A stretch of DNA of 64,000 nucleotides from Epiperipatus broadwayi (GCA_028023455.1 JAQFVV010000017.1:1548501-1612500); one strand, 5' to 3'. Counted from the first letter of the stretch, positions 46,824 to 60,523 are shown. The notes: generated by a model from the sequence alone, not told the origin. Made by a program: numbers and translations.

Positions 46824-49683
46824 ATGATGACTTTTTATTTAGGTACTTATAACTGCAGATCACTTTCAAGTGAAGGAAGATTGCAAGAATTAGAAGAAGA
46901 ACTCTCTTATATTAAATGGGACATTATTGGACTTTGTGAAGTTAGAAGAAAAAGTGAAGAGACATATACTCTATTATAAAGGCACAAATATTGGAAATAC
47001 AAGTGGAGTAGGATTCATTATAAATAAAAAGTGGAAGAACAATATTGTGGAGATTGATGGTGTTTCGGACAGAGTGGCAAGATTAGTTATACAACTTAAT
47101 AGCAGATACCAAATGCAGATAATTCAGGTTTATGCCCCAACAAGTTCTCATAGTGATGAAGTAGTAGAAGATTTTTATATGGATGTACAAAAGGCTTTTG
47201 ATCAGAGTAAACACCATTTTAAAATTGTTATGGGAGACTTTAATGTTAGAATTGGTAAAAAAATGAAAGATGAAAGTGCTGTGGGTAATTTTGGTTATGG
47301 TAATAGAAATGAGAGAGGACATAGACTTGTGGAGTTTGCAGAAAAAGAAAAACTTTATATTATGAATTCTTTTTTTGAGAAAAATGTTAAAAGGAAATGG
47401 ACATGGAAGCATCCAAATGAAGGTACAGCAGAATTGGATTATATTTTGACTAATAGGAAATACATATTTCAAGATTGTAATGTTCTTAATAAATTTAACA
47501 CAGGAAGTGATCATTGATTAGTAAGGTGTAAGATACGTGTTAATGTAAAACTAGAGAGACAAAAATTATTAAGAAAAACAATATTTACAGTTGATATTCC
47601 TAATCTTCAGAAACATTCTAATGAATTTAAATTAGAACTTACAAATCGGTTTCAAGTATTAGTAGATTTTGAACATGATTCAGATTTGAATGAAATTAAT
47701 ATGAAAATAACTGATACACTTTTGAAAACTGCAACAAAGATAGCTGGTAGAAAGAAACAGCAATTGACCAATAAAATTTCTACTGAGACTAGAGAATTTA
47801 TGAAGTAGCTGGTAGAAAGAAACAGCAATTGACCAATAAAATTTCTACTAAGACTAGAGAATTTATGAAGAAAAGAAGGAATATGAAGATATACAAAAAT
47901 GATGCATTAAAAAGAATATCTCGAATTTTGTAAAATGGTGTGGAAAAGAGTTGAAAATGATATAAGAAAGTATAACTGTGAACTAGTAAGGAAAGCTGTA
48001 GAAGAAAATAAAAGTCTTAAGAATGTAAAACAACATTTTGGTATTGGTATGAAATTTATATCTGCAGTAAGAAAAAAAGATGGAATTATTACTAAAAGGA
48101 GAGATGACATCATGAAATTGGTAGAAGATTTTTATCAAGAATTATATAGTAATAAAGAACAAGTACCTCCTATATCTTTTACATCTTCCAAATTGGCCAG
48201 AATTTTAAATGAAGAAGCGAGACATGCAATTAAATGTATGAAGAAAGGAAAGGCTCCAGGTAATGATGGAATTATAATTGATATATTAAAAGAAGCAGGT
48301 GAAGAAATAGAAAAAATTTTAGCAAAGTTATATACCAAATGTCTAAATGATAAAGATGTACCGGATGATTGGAAGAATGCAGTAATAATATTAATATTTA
48401 AAAAAGGTGATAAAGAAGATATTAGAAATTACAGACCTATCAGCCTTTTATCAGTTTTATATAAAATTTTTACCAAGATAATTACTACTCGTCTACAGAG
48501 AACATTGGATTTCCACCAACCAAGAGAACAAGCCGGATTTAAAAGTGGTTTTAGTACAGTAGATCATATCCAGGTATTGAGAGAAGTTATAGAAAGGACA
48601 AATGAATATGAGTTGCCATTATGCTTAGGATTTGTAGATTATGAAAAGGCATTTGATTCTATAAACATTTCTTCAGTGATTAAAGCATTAGATCATCAAG
48701 GTATAGATCCAGGATATTGTCATATTTTAAAGAATATTTATAAAAATGCAACAGCAACAATTAGATTACATAATGACACTGGGAAAGTCAACATTGAGAA
48801 AGGTGTAAGACAAGGTGACTCCATATCTCCAAAACTTTTTACGCAGTGCTGCATGAAGTATTTTGTGGATTAAAATGGGAAACTAAAGGAGTGAAAGTAA
48901 ATGGTGATTATTTAAGTCATTTAGATTTCGCAGATGATGTAGTTGTTTTTGCAAATAATGCTTCAGATCTGCAGGAAATGTTGCAGGAATTATCAGATGA
49001 AAGTAGGACTAAAGATAAATGTTAAAAAGACTAAAGTAATGTTTAATCGATTTGCTCAAAATATGAAAATAAAGATTGATTATGATGAATTAGAAGAAGT
49101 TAACAGTTACAAATACCTTGGTCAGATTATTAATATAGATGGAAACATAATGGAGGAAATTAATCATAGAATTAAACTTGGTTGGAGTGCTTTTGGTAGA
49201 AATAACTTGATACTAAAAGGAAATATGCCTATGTGTTTGAAAAGGAAGGTTTTTAACAAATGTGTTTTACCAGCTCTTACTTATGGATCTGAGACTTGGA
49301 CACTTAATAGAAGAGCAATTCAGAGATTTCAGACCACTCAAAGAAGTATGGAGAGATGTATGTTGGGAGTAACAAGAAGAGATCGTAAACACAATGTATG
49401 GGTACGAGAACAAACAGGTGTTACTGACCTCATTGAAAAAATTAAATGATTGAAGTGGAGTTGGGCTGGACATATTGTTAGAAGAGATGATAATAGATGG
49501 ACAATTGAAATTTTAAACTGGATTCCAAGAGATTGTAAAAGACCCAGAAAAAGACCACATGTGAGATGGATGGATTAAATAAGAAAGTGTGCAGGGGTGA
49601 TGTGGAGAAGAGAAGCTAAAGATCAGAGAAGATGGATTAAACTTGGAGAGACCGTCATCCTGCAGTGGATTGATAATGGTTGA
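46824..49683 (+). pseudogene. RTE ORF2: AP endonuclease plus reverse transcriptase, mutated
   Basis: It starts MMTFYLGTYNCRSLSSEGRL. The endonuclease has IIGLCEVRRK, IIQVYAPTSSHSD, VMGDFNVRIGK and GSDH. RT motifs are KGKAPGNDGI, NYRPISLLSVLYKIFTKII, EQAGFKSGFSTVDHI, FVDYEKAFDSI, GVRQGDSISPKLF, the catalytic FADD (about 48930) and KKTKVMFNR. The C-terminal part is WSWAGHIVRRDD and WRREAKDQRRW. About 950 codons, a normal RTE length. Defects: frameshifts near 46970, 47900, 48845 and 49000; TGA for Arg at 47515 and at 49447; TAA at about 49576; and a 65-bp tandem duplication (47741-47870) that also shifts the frame. It therefore encodes no working protein now, but the damage is recent enough to read every domain. 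Confidence 0.9.
47741..47870 (+). repeat. 65-bp tandem duplication inside the RTE copy
   Basis: The unit starting TAGCTGGTAGAAAGAAACAG occurs at 47741 and again at 47806. The copies differ at about one position (ACTGAGACT against ACTAAGACT). Since 65 is not a multiple of three it breaks the reading frame. It probably arose after insertion. Confidence 0.93.
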
Positions 49684-49700
49684 TAATGATGATGATGAAT

Positions 49701-51288
49701 GATTTTGATAAGTTTCTAAAGATCCATTATAAGATAACTCGTAAAAATGATTTCATTTAGGTCATCTTGCAAGTTTTTTCATGGTCTAGCTTTAATATAT
49801 TTGTTTTTCTTCATGATATTTAGTGCAGCAATAAAGTAATGGATTAAAGTTTTTGGCTCAAATCTCATCCTATCATTTTCTGTACTCAAAAATCATATGA
49901 CCTCCCAACCAACTAACCATTCAGTTATTTTTTTTTTTTTTAATTTGTCTTTAAATGCTAACTTTAAACCTGCTACTAGAAATAGATATAAAAGCGTATA
50001 ATGTGAATATAAACAACAATAATTAAATCATGATTGTTAGAAAATTAAATATTTATTAACAGAAATAAAAAGTAAACTGGGAATTGAAGAACAAATATTA
50101 CAGGTTTTTATGAATGAAAAACTTATAAGTTGATTGAAGAAGATTTGTGTACTGTGTTTATTTATTTATGAATACATTGATTTTTTTTTCTCCTCATTTT
50201 GTAAATGAATGAATAAATAAATAATTTGATGCTGTGTAGTAAAAGCAATTCTAAATAATATTGAGGGGCAGGGGATATTGTTGAATAATATTTCTGTAGT
50301 TTAATTTTTACTACATCACTCTCATGCATGATAGGGGCTGATTTATATTCAATTTTAATACCTCAAGGAGGGGTGTAATTATAAACATATGACCAAAGAT
50401 GAAAAGAAGATATATGATCTCCAAGATGCACATTTCATGCTGAATCAGCAATCATCAGTTGGCCCAGATCACAATCTCTTATACAATTGTGTGTTTATGA
50501 TTAAACCTTTTTGGTGTTTTAAAAGTGGATAGAAACAAGTTCCTACTTTGCATGAGAATGGATTGGTAAGAATTACACTACAGAAATATTATTCATTAAG
50601 TGGATAATCATTAGTCTAAGGAATGACTAATAAAAATTAAAAGACAGTATCATAAATTATCACGAGTAGCCAATGAACTAGCATGTTCTATGTTTGGGTG
50701 TATTGATGGTTCATGGATTGGTTTTTATTATTTTTGCAAAATTTAGCATTTTGCTTGTTACCTTCTCTTAGAATTGGAATGGCCATACTGGTTTGTGAAT
50801 GACTGCAGCCACTGCTGATTTCTTCAAAATATCTTCTTCACAAACAAATTATAAATGAAATATGTAAAAAAAATATATATTTGATTTTTTTTATTAATTT
50901 TATCCATTGAAATAAAATCAAAGTAAATATAAAAATTCACATTGTCATAATTTTAATTTGACCTTATGTCAGTGAAGATTTGTCAGCTACTAAAAATGCT
51001 TTTTGCATGTCATTTCTTATAGATTGGATTGTCATCAAATTTTTATAGATGGGCTATAAATATTTTCCTTATACTTTGATTGACACTGAGTTCATTTCTT
51101 TTCAAATGATTTTAACATCTTGAAGTTTGTTTTTTAGAGCAACATTTCCCTAATTATTTGTCAAAATCCCCTTTTTTTAAAATCAGATATATCTATAAAT
51201 AAATCATTCCTTTATTATTGTTAAAATCAGCTACCTGTATAATTTTGGCATTAATGCTTTCCTTCAATTTTTCAATATTTGTATAATT
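49701..51288. other. Intron 1, AT-rich
   Basis: It contains the short dispersed string near 50771-50810 also found inverted at 42411. AAGATGCACATTTCATGCTG...CATCAGTTGG (about 50421-50463) resembles the inverse of the hammerhead region at 3085-3135, much decayed: CAACTGATGA, then AGCA, and GAAATGTGCATCTTGG. Confidence 0.4.
50420..50470 (-). ncRNA. Decayed hammerhead-like motif
   Basis: The minus strand reads GGCCAACTGATGATTGCTG, then ATTCAGCATGAAATGTGCAT, then CTTGGAG. This parallels the canonical motif at 3074-3141. CCAA/TTGG stem I, CTGATGA, a GCTG/CAGC stem II and GAAA are present. G10.1 is altered (CTGATGAT) and the base before GAAA is T, still a possible U-U or A-U closing. It is the third member of this family in the window. 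Confidence 0.55.
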
Positions 51289-51572
51289 AACTTTAATAAC
51301 TGTATACAAACGTTTTTCATGTTGGGCTAATACAAGATTAGTCTGTGTTGATTCCTTAACACATGCTGAGCACGCTTTTTGCCAATAAAGCCAAAATCAT
51401 AGCAATCATAAACTGCAGGATGCATTGTAGAATGCATCCTATAATTTATGACTACTATGATTTTGACTTTACCAGTCGAAAGCGTGCTCAACATGTGTTA
51501 AGAAATCAAGACAGACTAATGTTTTCTTAGGCCAATGTGAAAAAACATTTGTGCACAGTTATTACAATTGGC
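51289..51572. repeat. Foldback element F8
   Basis: Left TTAACACATGCTGAGCACGC and CCAAAATCATAGCAATCATA; right TATGACTACTATGATTTTGA and GCGTGCTCAACATGTGTTAA. The centre GGATGCATTGTAGAATGCATCC is itself a hairpin. Weaker similarity extends the arms to about 51289 and 51572. Confidence 0.9.
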
Positions 51573-52410
51573 ATGAGGAAAGAAAAATTGTTTTGAATTA
51601 TAACTAATTTTGTAATAGATGTTTTAGATATTTGAATTAATGTATTGTATTTATTTATTAATTTGGTTTGATTACAAGGAAAATAGAAATTGGAATAATT
51701 GTATTCTTTTAGTTTTTTATTCAATATAATGTTTTTCTTTGACAGTTCATTAATTATACATTTTAGTGTAATATCTCTAGTAGTGAAGTTAGCATTTTCA
51801 CAAGAAATTGTTTTCATAGCAACTTAATTTTTCTAAAGACATCCAATACATATATTATTAGATGATGGAAATAGTCCAATATAAAAATATAACTAAAACA
51901 CCTTCATCACAAACCTTCAGGAAAACACTAGTATGAAGCTAATAGTGTGATAATTTTTTGAAAGTAATGAAAAAAATAAATAAACATTTTTTTTTTTTAC
52001 AAATTAATGAGAGTAAGGGCAATCCATTTAATGGATATATCTCAACTTTAGATGTACTTGGAATATTAAATTGGCTTGTAGTTACTATGCTAATGTAAAT
52101 GTATAATGAAAACAGTTTATTATGTATATTGCTATGTAATACAATAAAATTAATTGATAGTTTGTGCAAGTTTTATTTGATTAGGTAATTTTAAATATAA
52201 ATAGTCGTTATAAAATATTTAGGAATTATAATTAATGCTTGCTCTTGCATTTCAAAGATAGGACTATAGACATTTGGGGGAGGGGGATGTAAATGGATCC
52301 TAACATATATTAAAACTAACCTGATACATGAAATATAAAAATTTCTAACAGGATATAATTTAAACAATTTATTGCTTAGTTTGGAAATAATTTATAGGTT
52401 TATTGAAAGG
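51573..52410. other. Intron 1, AT-rich unassigned
   Basis: No feature is supported. Confidence 0.4.
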
Positions 52411-52414
52411 TAAT

Positions 52415-52990
52415 TAAACCATTAAACATCACATGATCACCATTTTTTATGCTTACACAAGCTGTTTATACAAAAGCTAAACTCTCCATACAGTAGTACT
52501 ACTCAGGCAAGGCAGAGTAATCAATGGATGCAAGAAGGTTTGTGCATAAAATCCCTATCTAGTGCCTGTTCAATAGGATTATGGTAACTATGGTTATTAA
52601 AAACCAAAGACACCAAAAAGTATGGATGCTGAATTAGGTTCAGATCTATACAACTATACAAGCTAATGATTTTGAATTGAAAACATTATTGTGTTTTCAG
52701 TTTGGATTCAAAGCTTTATAGTTAGCTAAGAAGGTAAAAGGTGGCTACTGGAGGGTTGCATTAGATCCTAAGATCTAGGTGCAGTGCTCTCAGATCCAAG
52801 GCTCCTCACTGATGAAAGCCACAAGCTAGAAGCTAATATGGGGATATTGGATGATTAGTCATTAGATAAAGATTTTATACACAAACCTTCCTGCATGCAT
52901 TGATTATTCTGTCTTGCACTGAGTGGCACTACTGTATGGAGAGTTTACCCTCTGTTGAAAAGTAATTGTTATGCTTAAATGTTTTCTTGC
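52415..52990. repeat. Family A, complete reverse-type element near RUVBL1 exon 2
   Basis: The left outer terminus AAACCATTAAACATCACATG, then CTTACACAAGCTGTT and AAACTCTCCATACAGTAGTA. The right end is CACTACTGTATGGAGAGTTT. The internal unit is in reverse orientation: ATGGTAACTATGGTTATTAA, TGAATTAGGTTCAG, AGATCCTAAGATCTAGGTGC. A plus-strand hammerhead-like core sits at about 52800-52850: TCCTCA|CTGATGA, AAGCCACAAGCT, then GAAG (GAAA mutated), ..., TGGGGATATT. It lies only about 80 bp from the exon 2 acceptor. Confidence 0.88.
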
Positions 52991-53048
52991 TTAGATAAAC
53001 AAACACACAAAAAAAAGAACAATATTTATAAAAAGTAAATTTGTATAA

Positions 53049-53455
<407 letters not shown>

Positions 53456-53578
53456 TAATAATAAATTTATAGGATATGTATCAAAATCAGAACTATTTTA
53501 TTTGCAGTAAATAAAAATTATATTATCGGAAAACTAATCACATATTCAAGGCATTCAAATCAGTAGAGTAGTAGAGTT

Positions 53579-53674
53579 TTTCTTTTCACCTGTCAAATGC
53601 GTTGACCGGGAAGCGAACCTGGGCCTGCTGCTTGGAAGGCAGTTATGCTAACCACTAGACAACCAACGCTTGAC
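53579..53674 (-). mobile_element. tRNA-Gly-headed SINE with 13-bp TSD
   Basis: A 96-bp insert bounded by GAGTAGTAGAGTT at 53566-53578 and 53675-53687. The minus strand starts GTCAA and then gives a 72-nt tRNA-Gly(UCC)-like body (53669-53598): GCGTTGGTTGTCTAGTGG, anticodon arm CTGCCTTCCAAGCAG, T-arm GGTTCGCTTCCCGG, acceptor TCAACGC-A. A trailer (TTTGACAGGTG) and a short A-rich tail follow. The T-loop has C instead of A58 and one T-stem mismatch, and the anticodon stem-loop is intact. The TSD and tail show it is retroposed, not a native tRNA gene. It shares leader and T-arm strings with the other SINEs here. Confidence 0.85.
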
Positions 53675-53687
53675 GAGTAGTAGAGTT

Positions 53688-55084
53688 GTTGGAATAGTAT
53701 TACATTAGGTTTCAAGTTTTTATGAGTAATTTTTAATTACAAAAAACAACCACAACAAAAAAAAAAAAAGCAAAATTTCTTTATAAATTCAAAATGCAAT
53801 TTTTCTATCTGCTTATTAATTTTTTAATTTGAGGTTACAATACCAAGATCAAAGTAATTTTGTTCTCTTAATTCAAATGTCCACATTAATAAAAAAAATA
53901 CTATTTTTTTATGATTTACTTATTCCCTAATAATAATAATAATAATTAATATTACACAAATTAGTAACTGAATGACTGTTTTATACAATGCAAATGCCAT
54001 TTATTATTGCAGCAATTAAATCTGAAATAACTAATGTGTATTTAAGTATTGTTTCAAAAAAATGGATTTGTAGAGTAGCAGTAAAAATCAAATTTTTTTT
54101 TTTTTTAGTAAAATGTTAATAATTTATTATAATTTTTGCTATTTTTCTTAATGGTAAAGTTGGAAATTGCTGCAGTAAAGATTTAGTAGTGATATGTTCA
54201 ATTTCAACAAAGACTATAAATCCTCAAAAGCAGTTTGATATGATTAATTTGAACTATTGTTATGTACTAAACCAAATATTTCATTATACTGGCAGGTTGT
54301 TTTCTTATAGTCAAACTATTAATAGACTTTTGTTTGCCAAAGTGCATTTTCGTAAAAAGTAGTTTCATCCAATACAGTTTTTAGTTACCATGATGACATG
54401 TCTGGTAGAAGCAAGCATTTCATTATCCTTGAATTCTGGAGATTTGGAAATTTTCTAAAGAGTTTATTTTCTCCTATGATATAGCCATGAATATAGATTT
54501 TCAAGAAATTGTAGTTTGTGATATTCCAAATATTTATCGAGTATTTTTATTATTATCCTTGAATTTTAGAGACTTGGAAATTTTTTTAAGAGTTTAATTT
54601 CTCTGCTATTGTGACCGTGAATATAGATTTTCAAGATGATTGTGGCTTTCGTTATATTCTAAATATTTATGGAGTATTTTTATTATTCGGGGTATGATAG
54701 GTATGACATAACTATACTACTATTAAGAGAACTACTACCAAAAATTGCATAAGAATATTTTCTTTCTTTTGACCGTTTACCAGAGGATTAAGACTTTAAT
54801 TTCCTCTTATCTTAGAAAATAGTAAAACAAACAAGAAGATAGTTGATCTAATTATATCTGAACTCTTACTAGAAATATAAAAAAACAGGCTGAAATAATT
54901 CTCTAGTAGTTATATCATGAGTCTATTAATTCTATGAAAAGTATATAAATCCACAAAAAAGATAGAAGAGAATGACGATCTTCACCATAATCCGTATACC
55001 TTTGAACATTATCTCAAAAAATAGATCTTGGCATTCTAAAGAAACACTTGTTATGAATATCACAAATTCATGTTATAGTACCTC
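53688..55084. other. Intron 3, AT-rich
   Basis: A pair of direct repeats of about 110 bp is visible: ATTATCCTTGAATTCTGGAG (54421-) and ATTATCCTTGAATTTTAGAG (54551-). Both run on to AATATAGATTTTCAAGA and GAGTATTTTTATTATT. No gene is seen. Confidence 0.5.
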
Positions 55085-57005
55085 ATGCAGCCGTATTCTA
55101 GTTAGGGATGAAAACTATTAAGAAGAGAATATTAACAGATGAAGTTCCTAACTTTCAGAAACATTCCAGTCACTTAGAAGATAAATGATATTCTATTAAG
55201 ATTTGCAAAAAAGATAGCTGGTCCATAAAAGCAGCAATTTGCCAATAAGTTTTCTATGGAGATAGTATGAAGAAAAGAAGGAATATGAAAATTTGTAAAA
55301 ATCAAGTAAAATTGAATATCAAGAGTTTGTAAAATGTACACTATAGAAGAGAATAAAAGTCTCGAAAGTGTAAAAAAATATCTGTTATTGGAAGGTAAGT
55401 TGTTTCTGCAATTAAACAGAAAAGATGGGGTTATTACTAAAAAAAGAGATGACCCTATGAAAGGTATGGAAGAGTTCTATAAAGAATTATATAGTAACAG
55501 GGAACAACAAAACAAAGTATCCTCCATAGTTGTTATATCTTGAATTTCAAAGCAATTTAAATAAAGAAGTGGGATATGTATTTAAATCTAAGAAGAAGGG
55601 AGAAATTCCAGGAAATGATAGAATTATTACCGATACTATCAAAGAAGCAGTTCAAGAAATAGAAATATTTTTGATAGACTTATATTCCAAATGTCTAATT
55701 AATAAGGATGTAACAAATGATTGTAAAAAAATAGTAGGAACGTTGATATTTAAGAAAGGTGATAAAAAAGATATTAGATTAGAGCTTTATTAGTCTTCTA
55801 ATAGTTCTATGCAAAACCTTTACCAAGAAAATTTAACTGGTTTATGGAGAAAAACAAGCTAGATGTACAAGTGGTTTTTTTAACATAGTGGATCGTATTC
55901 AAGTATTGAGAAAAGTAATATAAAGGCAATGAATGTGAGTTGCCATTATGCTTTGGATTTGTATGTTATGAAAGGGCATTTGATTCTTTAAGCAGTTTTA
56001 GTGATTAAAGCATTGGATCATTATGATATATTGTCATATTCCGAAAAATATTCATAAAATTTTTTTTAACAGTAATGATTAGATTTCATGGTGATTTTAA
56101 GGAAATTAATGTTAAGAATGTAAGCACAAAACATGATTCCATATTTGCAATACATTTTATAGCAGTTTTACAAGAATTGTTTTGTGGATTAAAATGTAAA
56201 GTGAAACAAGTAAAAGTAAATGGAGATTATTTAAGTCATTTGGATTTTTGAACATGATGTTATCTTTTTGCAAGTAATACTTCAGAACTTTAGGAAATTT
56301 TGCAAGAGTTATTAGATGAAAGTAAGAAAACAGGACTAAAGATAACTGCCAAAAGGTCTAAAATAGTGTTAAGCGGATTTGCTCCTATGAAGAAAATAAA
56401 GATTGATAATCATGAATTAGAAGAAGTAAGCAACTATAAATACCTTGGTCAGATTATTAATACACATGAAAATATAATAGATGAAATTAATCAAAAAATT
56501 AAACTTGGATGGAGTACTTTTGATAGAAATAATTTAATATTTAAAAGAAAATATTCCTGTGTTAAGGGAAGTTTGTTAATAGATGAGTTTTACCAATTTT
56601 TATTTATGGATCTGAAGATTTAGACATTTAATAGAAAAGCAATGCAGAATCTTCTGGCCATTCAATGAAACATGGAGAGATGTATGTTAGAAATAGCAAA
56701 AAGAGATTGAAAATGCAATTCATCAGTGAAGCGAAAAAACCGATATCACTGGCATTGTTGAAAGATTTAAGAGACTGAAGTGGATCTGGAGTGAATAAAT
56801 AGCTAGAAGAGATGATAATAGGTAGATATTTCAACTTTCAAATTGAATCCCAAGAGTTTGCACACACAAAAAAGACTACATGTGAACTGGATAGATGCCA
56901 TAAGGAATTTTATTGGTATATTGGAAAGAAGGGAGGCTAGAGATCAGAGGAACTGGATTAAGCTTAATGAATTTATAATAGGTGAAAGTAATGATGATGA
57001 TATGC
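55085..57005 (+). pseudogene. Old RTE copy, 5' truncated
   Basis: It begins in the linker after the endonuclease (AAAACTATTAAGAAGAGAAT, equal to the stretch near 47560 of the younger copy) and runs to the end (KDQRRW-equivalent at about 56950; tail AATGATGATGATATG). Recognisable pieces: KKKGEIPGNDRII and TLIFKKGDKKDIR (55600-55770), TAKRSKIVLSGFAP (56344-56385), ELEEVSNYKYLGQIINT (56415-56465), IKLGWSTFDRNNL, and RRDDNR-like near 56810. The FADD box is destroyed (TTTTGAACATGATG near 56246). Many stops and indels; far older than the copy at 46.4-49.7 kb. Confidence 0.82.
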
Positions 57006-59100
57006 AGCAGTATTTTCAGTTGGATAAGTCATTTGGTCAAACCCATATGTGTGCAAGAAAATGAAAATCATTGCCTTCAATGTTAATTTGTCAAAATATA
57101 ATATCTTTTGTCACTATTGAGAAATATTGCTTCTTATTATTTTATTAAATGGGGTTATCTCTTGACAGTTATGTATTGTTAATAGCTATGTTCAGTTTTT
57201 TTTTTTTGATCTTGTGAGACTTTAACAGATTAGTTAACCGATAGATGACTTATACATTTCTGATTATATTAAAACTTTTTAAACCAAATAGATTTTTAAT
57301 TAAAGAATTGCATTAACACAGGAATTTTTAGGTCTTCTATGTATTTGACAAATTTCATTCTTGTATATTATTCTAGAATTAAATGCAACAATTACATCTG
57401 GAGAAATAGATTTTAGCTTGTATTTTTAGTTGTATTAAGCATTCTAGTTTAGCTCATTGTAGATCACTATCCTACTTAAGATTTTGAAATTTAATAGAAA
57501 CGAGATAGAATTATGATTTAAAGTTACAGTTCTTATTGTAAAATTCTAATGCTGGTAAAACTAGTCCCCCATTATCAGATATGGGGATATTTATGATTGA
57601 GAGAGTGTGGTATTATATTTAGTTGAATATGCACAGTTTGTAAGTCAACAATATAAAAATATGTTCCCAGATCTTAAAAATTTTAAGGGTATGTCTCTAG
57701 ACATTATAAAACAATAATTAATTGTTAAAATAATTTTAGAATAAAAACTTATCAATACTTCTTAGGGGAAATGTTTTATTTGTGCATATAAGATCGCAGA
57801 ATATTTAAAATTCTTTTATATCTTTGGTGAAAGTAATAAATATGATTGTTATGAATTGAAGAAAATCCAGAGGTAAATGAATAGTGAAGATTTTTTCAGT
57901 ACCATAGATAATAAAGTGAAAGAAGTAAAAGAAAAATTCCAAAGAAGGATAATAAATAGTAGATTTATGAATTAAAAAAGGCCAAAAAGTATCCATTTAT
58001 TGGATCAGATCTAACAGATATCAATTTCAGTAATATAACTAATTCAATTTTCGGTAATATAACTAATTTAATACTTTAAAGATACTGTCATTTTATTAGA
58101 AATGCGTTCTTATCTTAAACAATAGTGTGGGGAGCATAATAATTGCCAATATATACGATCAATCATTAGTTTACATTCTTCCCCAGTTGTCTTTCTGACA
58201 ACTTGATCATTATTCTTTTGAGAAGGTCATTGCAATAGGTGTTTTAAGTTTCATCAAAATACTAATCCAAGATTCAAGCATCATTCTCAGTGATTGTTTA
58301 GGAAACATTCCATACTCATCCAGTGATTATGTAGTAGAGAAATTAACTTCAAAATATCTTCCCTAAGTTGATACGTTTTCTTGCAACTCAGAATTGTTGA
58401 TTTTTTTTTTTTTCTCATCATTGCAACTTATTTTGTACCTCAGATAATAATTAATTTTAAGATATACATAAAAATAGTAACTGAATTGTAAACTTGGCAT
58501 TTATATATCAAAACTAATTGTGATTGATGGTATTTGTATATTCAGACCTATGGTCATATCTTACGTAGTAGAGCTTACAGAGTTATATCACTTCTTCAAG
58601 ACAAGGTATTTATGAGGGAAATCCTATAGAAACCCAGTAATATCCTAATTCATATTAGATTTATGTCTTGTTTAAGTTGATATGTCCAAAAAATGATAGT
58701 TTTAAAATTTGCAAATTATTTATGCAGGGCAATTAAAACTTTGCAAAATATTGACGTCAGCAATCTAAAATAATCACACAATATATGATATTGGTGACCA
58801 AATTTGATTTGGACATTAAGTGGATTTAAGCAGCAATGGATGGTTTTAAAGACAAGTTCACAGATATTAAAAACTCATTGTGAAAATGATTAGGTAAATT
58901 CTCAAAAGTAGAAATCTCCACTGTTCACTTGACCAATGCAGCACAAATATAAACTTGTTATTACTCCAGAATTTGAAAATACTACTGTTTTAGAATTGAT
59001 AGATCACATTACTTGCTTTTAGTGTCTGCCGTTCACTATTTACTCTATTTCATAGGTATTTTTTATAAGCTTGAGTAATCAGTAAATATTAGATATTTGT
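57006..59100. other. Intron 3, AT-rich unassigned
   Basis: No feature is supported. Confidence 0.4.
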
Positions 59101-59109
59101 AATATATTC

Positions 59110-59250
59110 ATATCTCTGGACTTATTTATGTAAATTATTAGCCATCATCAGTAGAGTGCTTTGGACTTAATGCACTTACATATCTGTTATTTACCTTTTT
59201 GTATATATCACTAAGCTAATAGCCTGAGAATTTTGAACTGCAGTCAGTTT
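59110..59250. repeat. Decayed family B-like repeat
   Basis: TATTAGCCATCATCAGTAGA followed by GTGCTTTGGACTTAATGCAC parallels the 16195-16240 segment (TGGCTCTCATCAGTGAAGTG...GGGCACTAG). It is weak and its edges cannot be set. Confidence 0.35.
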
Positions 59251-60515
59251 GCTTGAAGAGTTATATTGATTTGATACTTAAGTCAGTAACTATAGAATTT
59301 AATCATTTCCATGTTATGTTAAATGAAAGGGTATTTCACTCATTGACTAGAATGGTATATCTCACAACTTTCTCTACTTATATTAAACATGCTTTTAAGA
59401 GCAGTAAATCATTCTATGTATTTGTTCATTGATTATTTAAGCTTGCAATAGATGGCTCTTGAGTGAAATTAATAGAGTAAATTACTGCTTCTAAAAAGCA
59501 ACTTAAGAATCTCAAACATATTAATACCATGATCTGATAAAAAGGTATATCCATTTATAATGAGCACAAATTTTAAAAAAAAATGTTATTATTTTACTGA
59601 ATAAAAACATAATAGAAAATATCTAAACAAAATTATTTTACTAGTTTATTTTTTACACTCAAGTATAAGTTATTATCACTCCATTATACTTTGCCATGAA
59701 TTATTTGCAGCATATTATACTAGTAAGCCATGAAATAACTAACATGTCTGATCCTGTTTTATAGCGTTGGGTTTAAAAATACATATGACATATTAATTTG
59801 CAAATATCAGCAAATCAAATAAACTGATTTATACTTTGACCACTCAAAACTAGTCCATAGTAAAAGCAATAAATTGATTCCCTTATAATACTTTGTCGAC
59901 TTGATAATGTCAGAAGTATACATCATTATTATAGTTAGAAGAATAGGCATTAAAATTATTTTAGTAAAAGCAGATTGCTAGCAACCAGACATTTTTGTAG
60001 AATCTTGCCAGTGTTCTGAGTGATAAAAAAAAAAAAACCAATGGATTGTTCGTTATTTGTAGTGCTTTTATTTTTATGCATTGGAATTGGTGTTTTGCCC
60101 AAGTTTTTCATATCTTCTTTGTGGAAAAGAATTACTATTCCGGTTTATTCTGATGATGCCATTATTAGTAGATGTATATTTAATGTATCCTAATGAAGAT
60201 GTGACTGTTTTTTATCCAGCCTCCATTAACATTTCCAAATTAATACTTTTATTACATAGTTACGTAATCTAGAATTCATTACAAAATGCATAACCGATCA
60301 TGACATATGACAAGAAATGTAGCCATATATTTCTTATCTTTGTAGACTATGATGGAAAAACATGCTAACATTATTTTTATTTTTAATTGGGCAAAAACTG
60401 CTATTGAAATATTTAATTTAAATTGTGGATAACAGTGAAGTGATTCGTAAGATTTTATGATAGCAAGGAGAACATCGGAGACAATCCATTCATGTTATAA
60501 CTCCTGTTTCATGCA
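59251..60515. other. Intron 3, AT-rich unassigned
   Basis: No feature is supported; the scattered short frames are compositional. Confidence 0.4.
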
Positions 60516-60523
60516 TTCTAGTA

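Larger units (their letters stand above)
46376..49700 (+). mobile_element. RTE-type non-LTR retrotransposon, nearly full length
   Basis: A less AT-rich leader (46376-46823, for example GCAGCGGTTGGTGGCCGAAG) precedes a single long coding region (46824-49683). A short ATG/ATAATG repeat tail (49681-49700) ends the element, as is usual for RTE. It lies in sense orientation in RUVBL1 intron 1. No clear target-site duplication can be pointed to. Relative to the second copy at 55085-57005 it is much better preserved. Confidence 0.85.

Noticed and set aside
53598-53669. Functional tRNA-Gly(UCC) gene
   Set aside because: The cloverleaf is mostly intact, but it lies inside a 96-bp insert with a 13-bp target-site duplication and an A-rich tail, has C at T-loop position 58 and a T-stem mismatch. 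I treat it as a SINE head.
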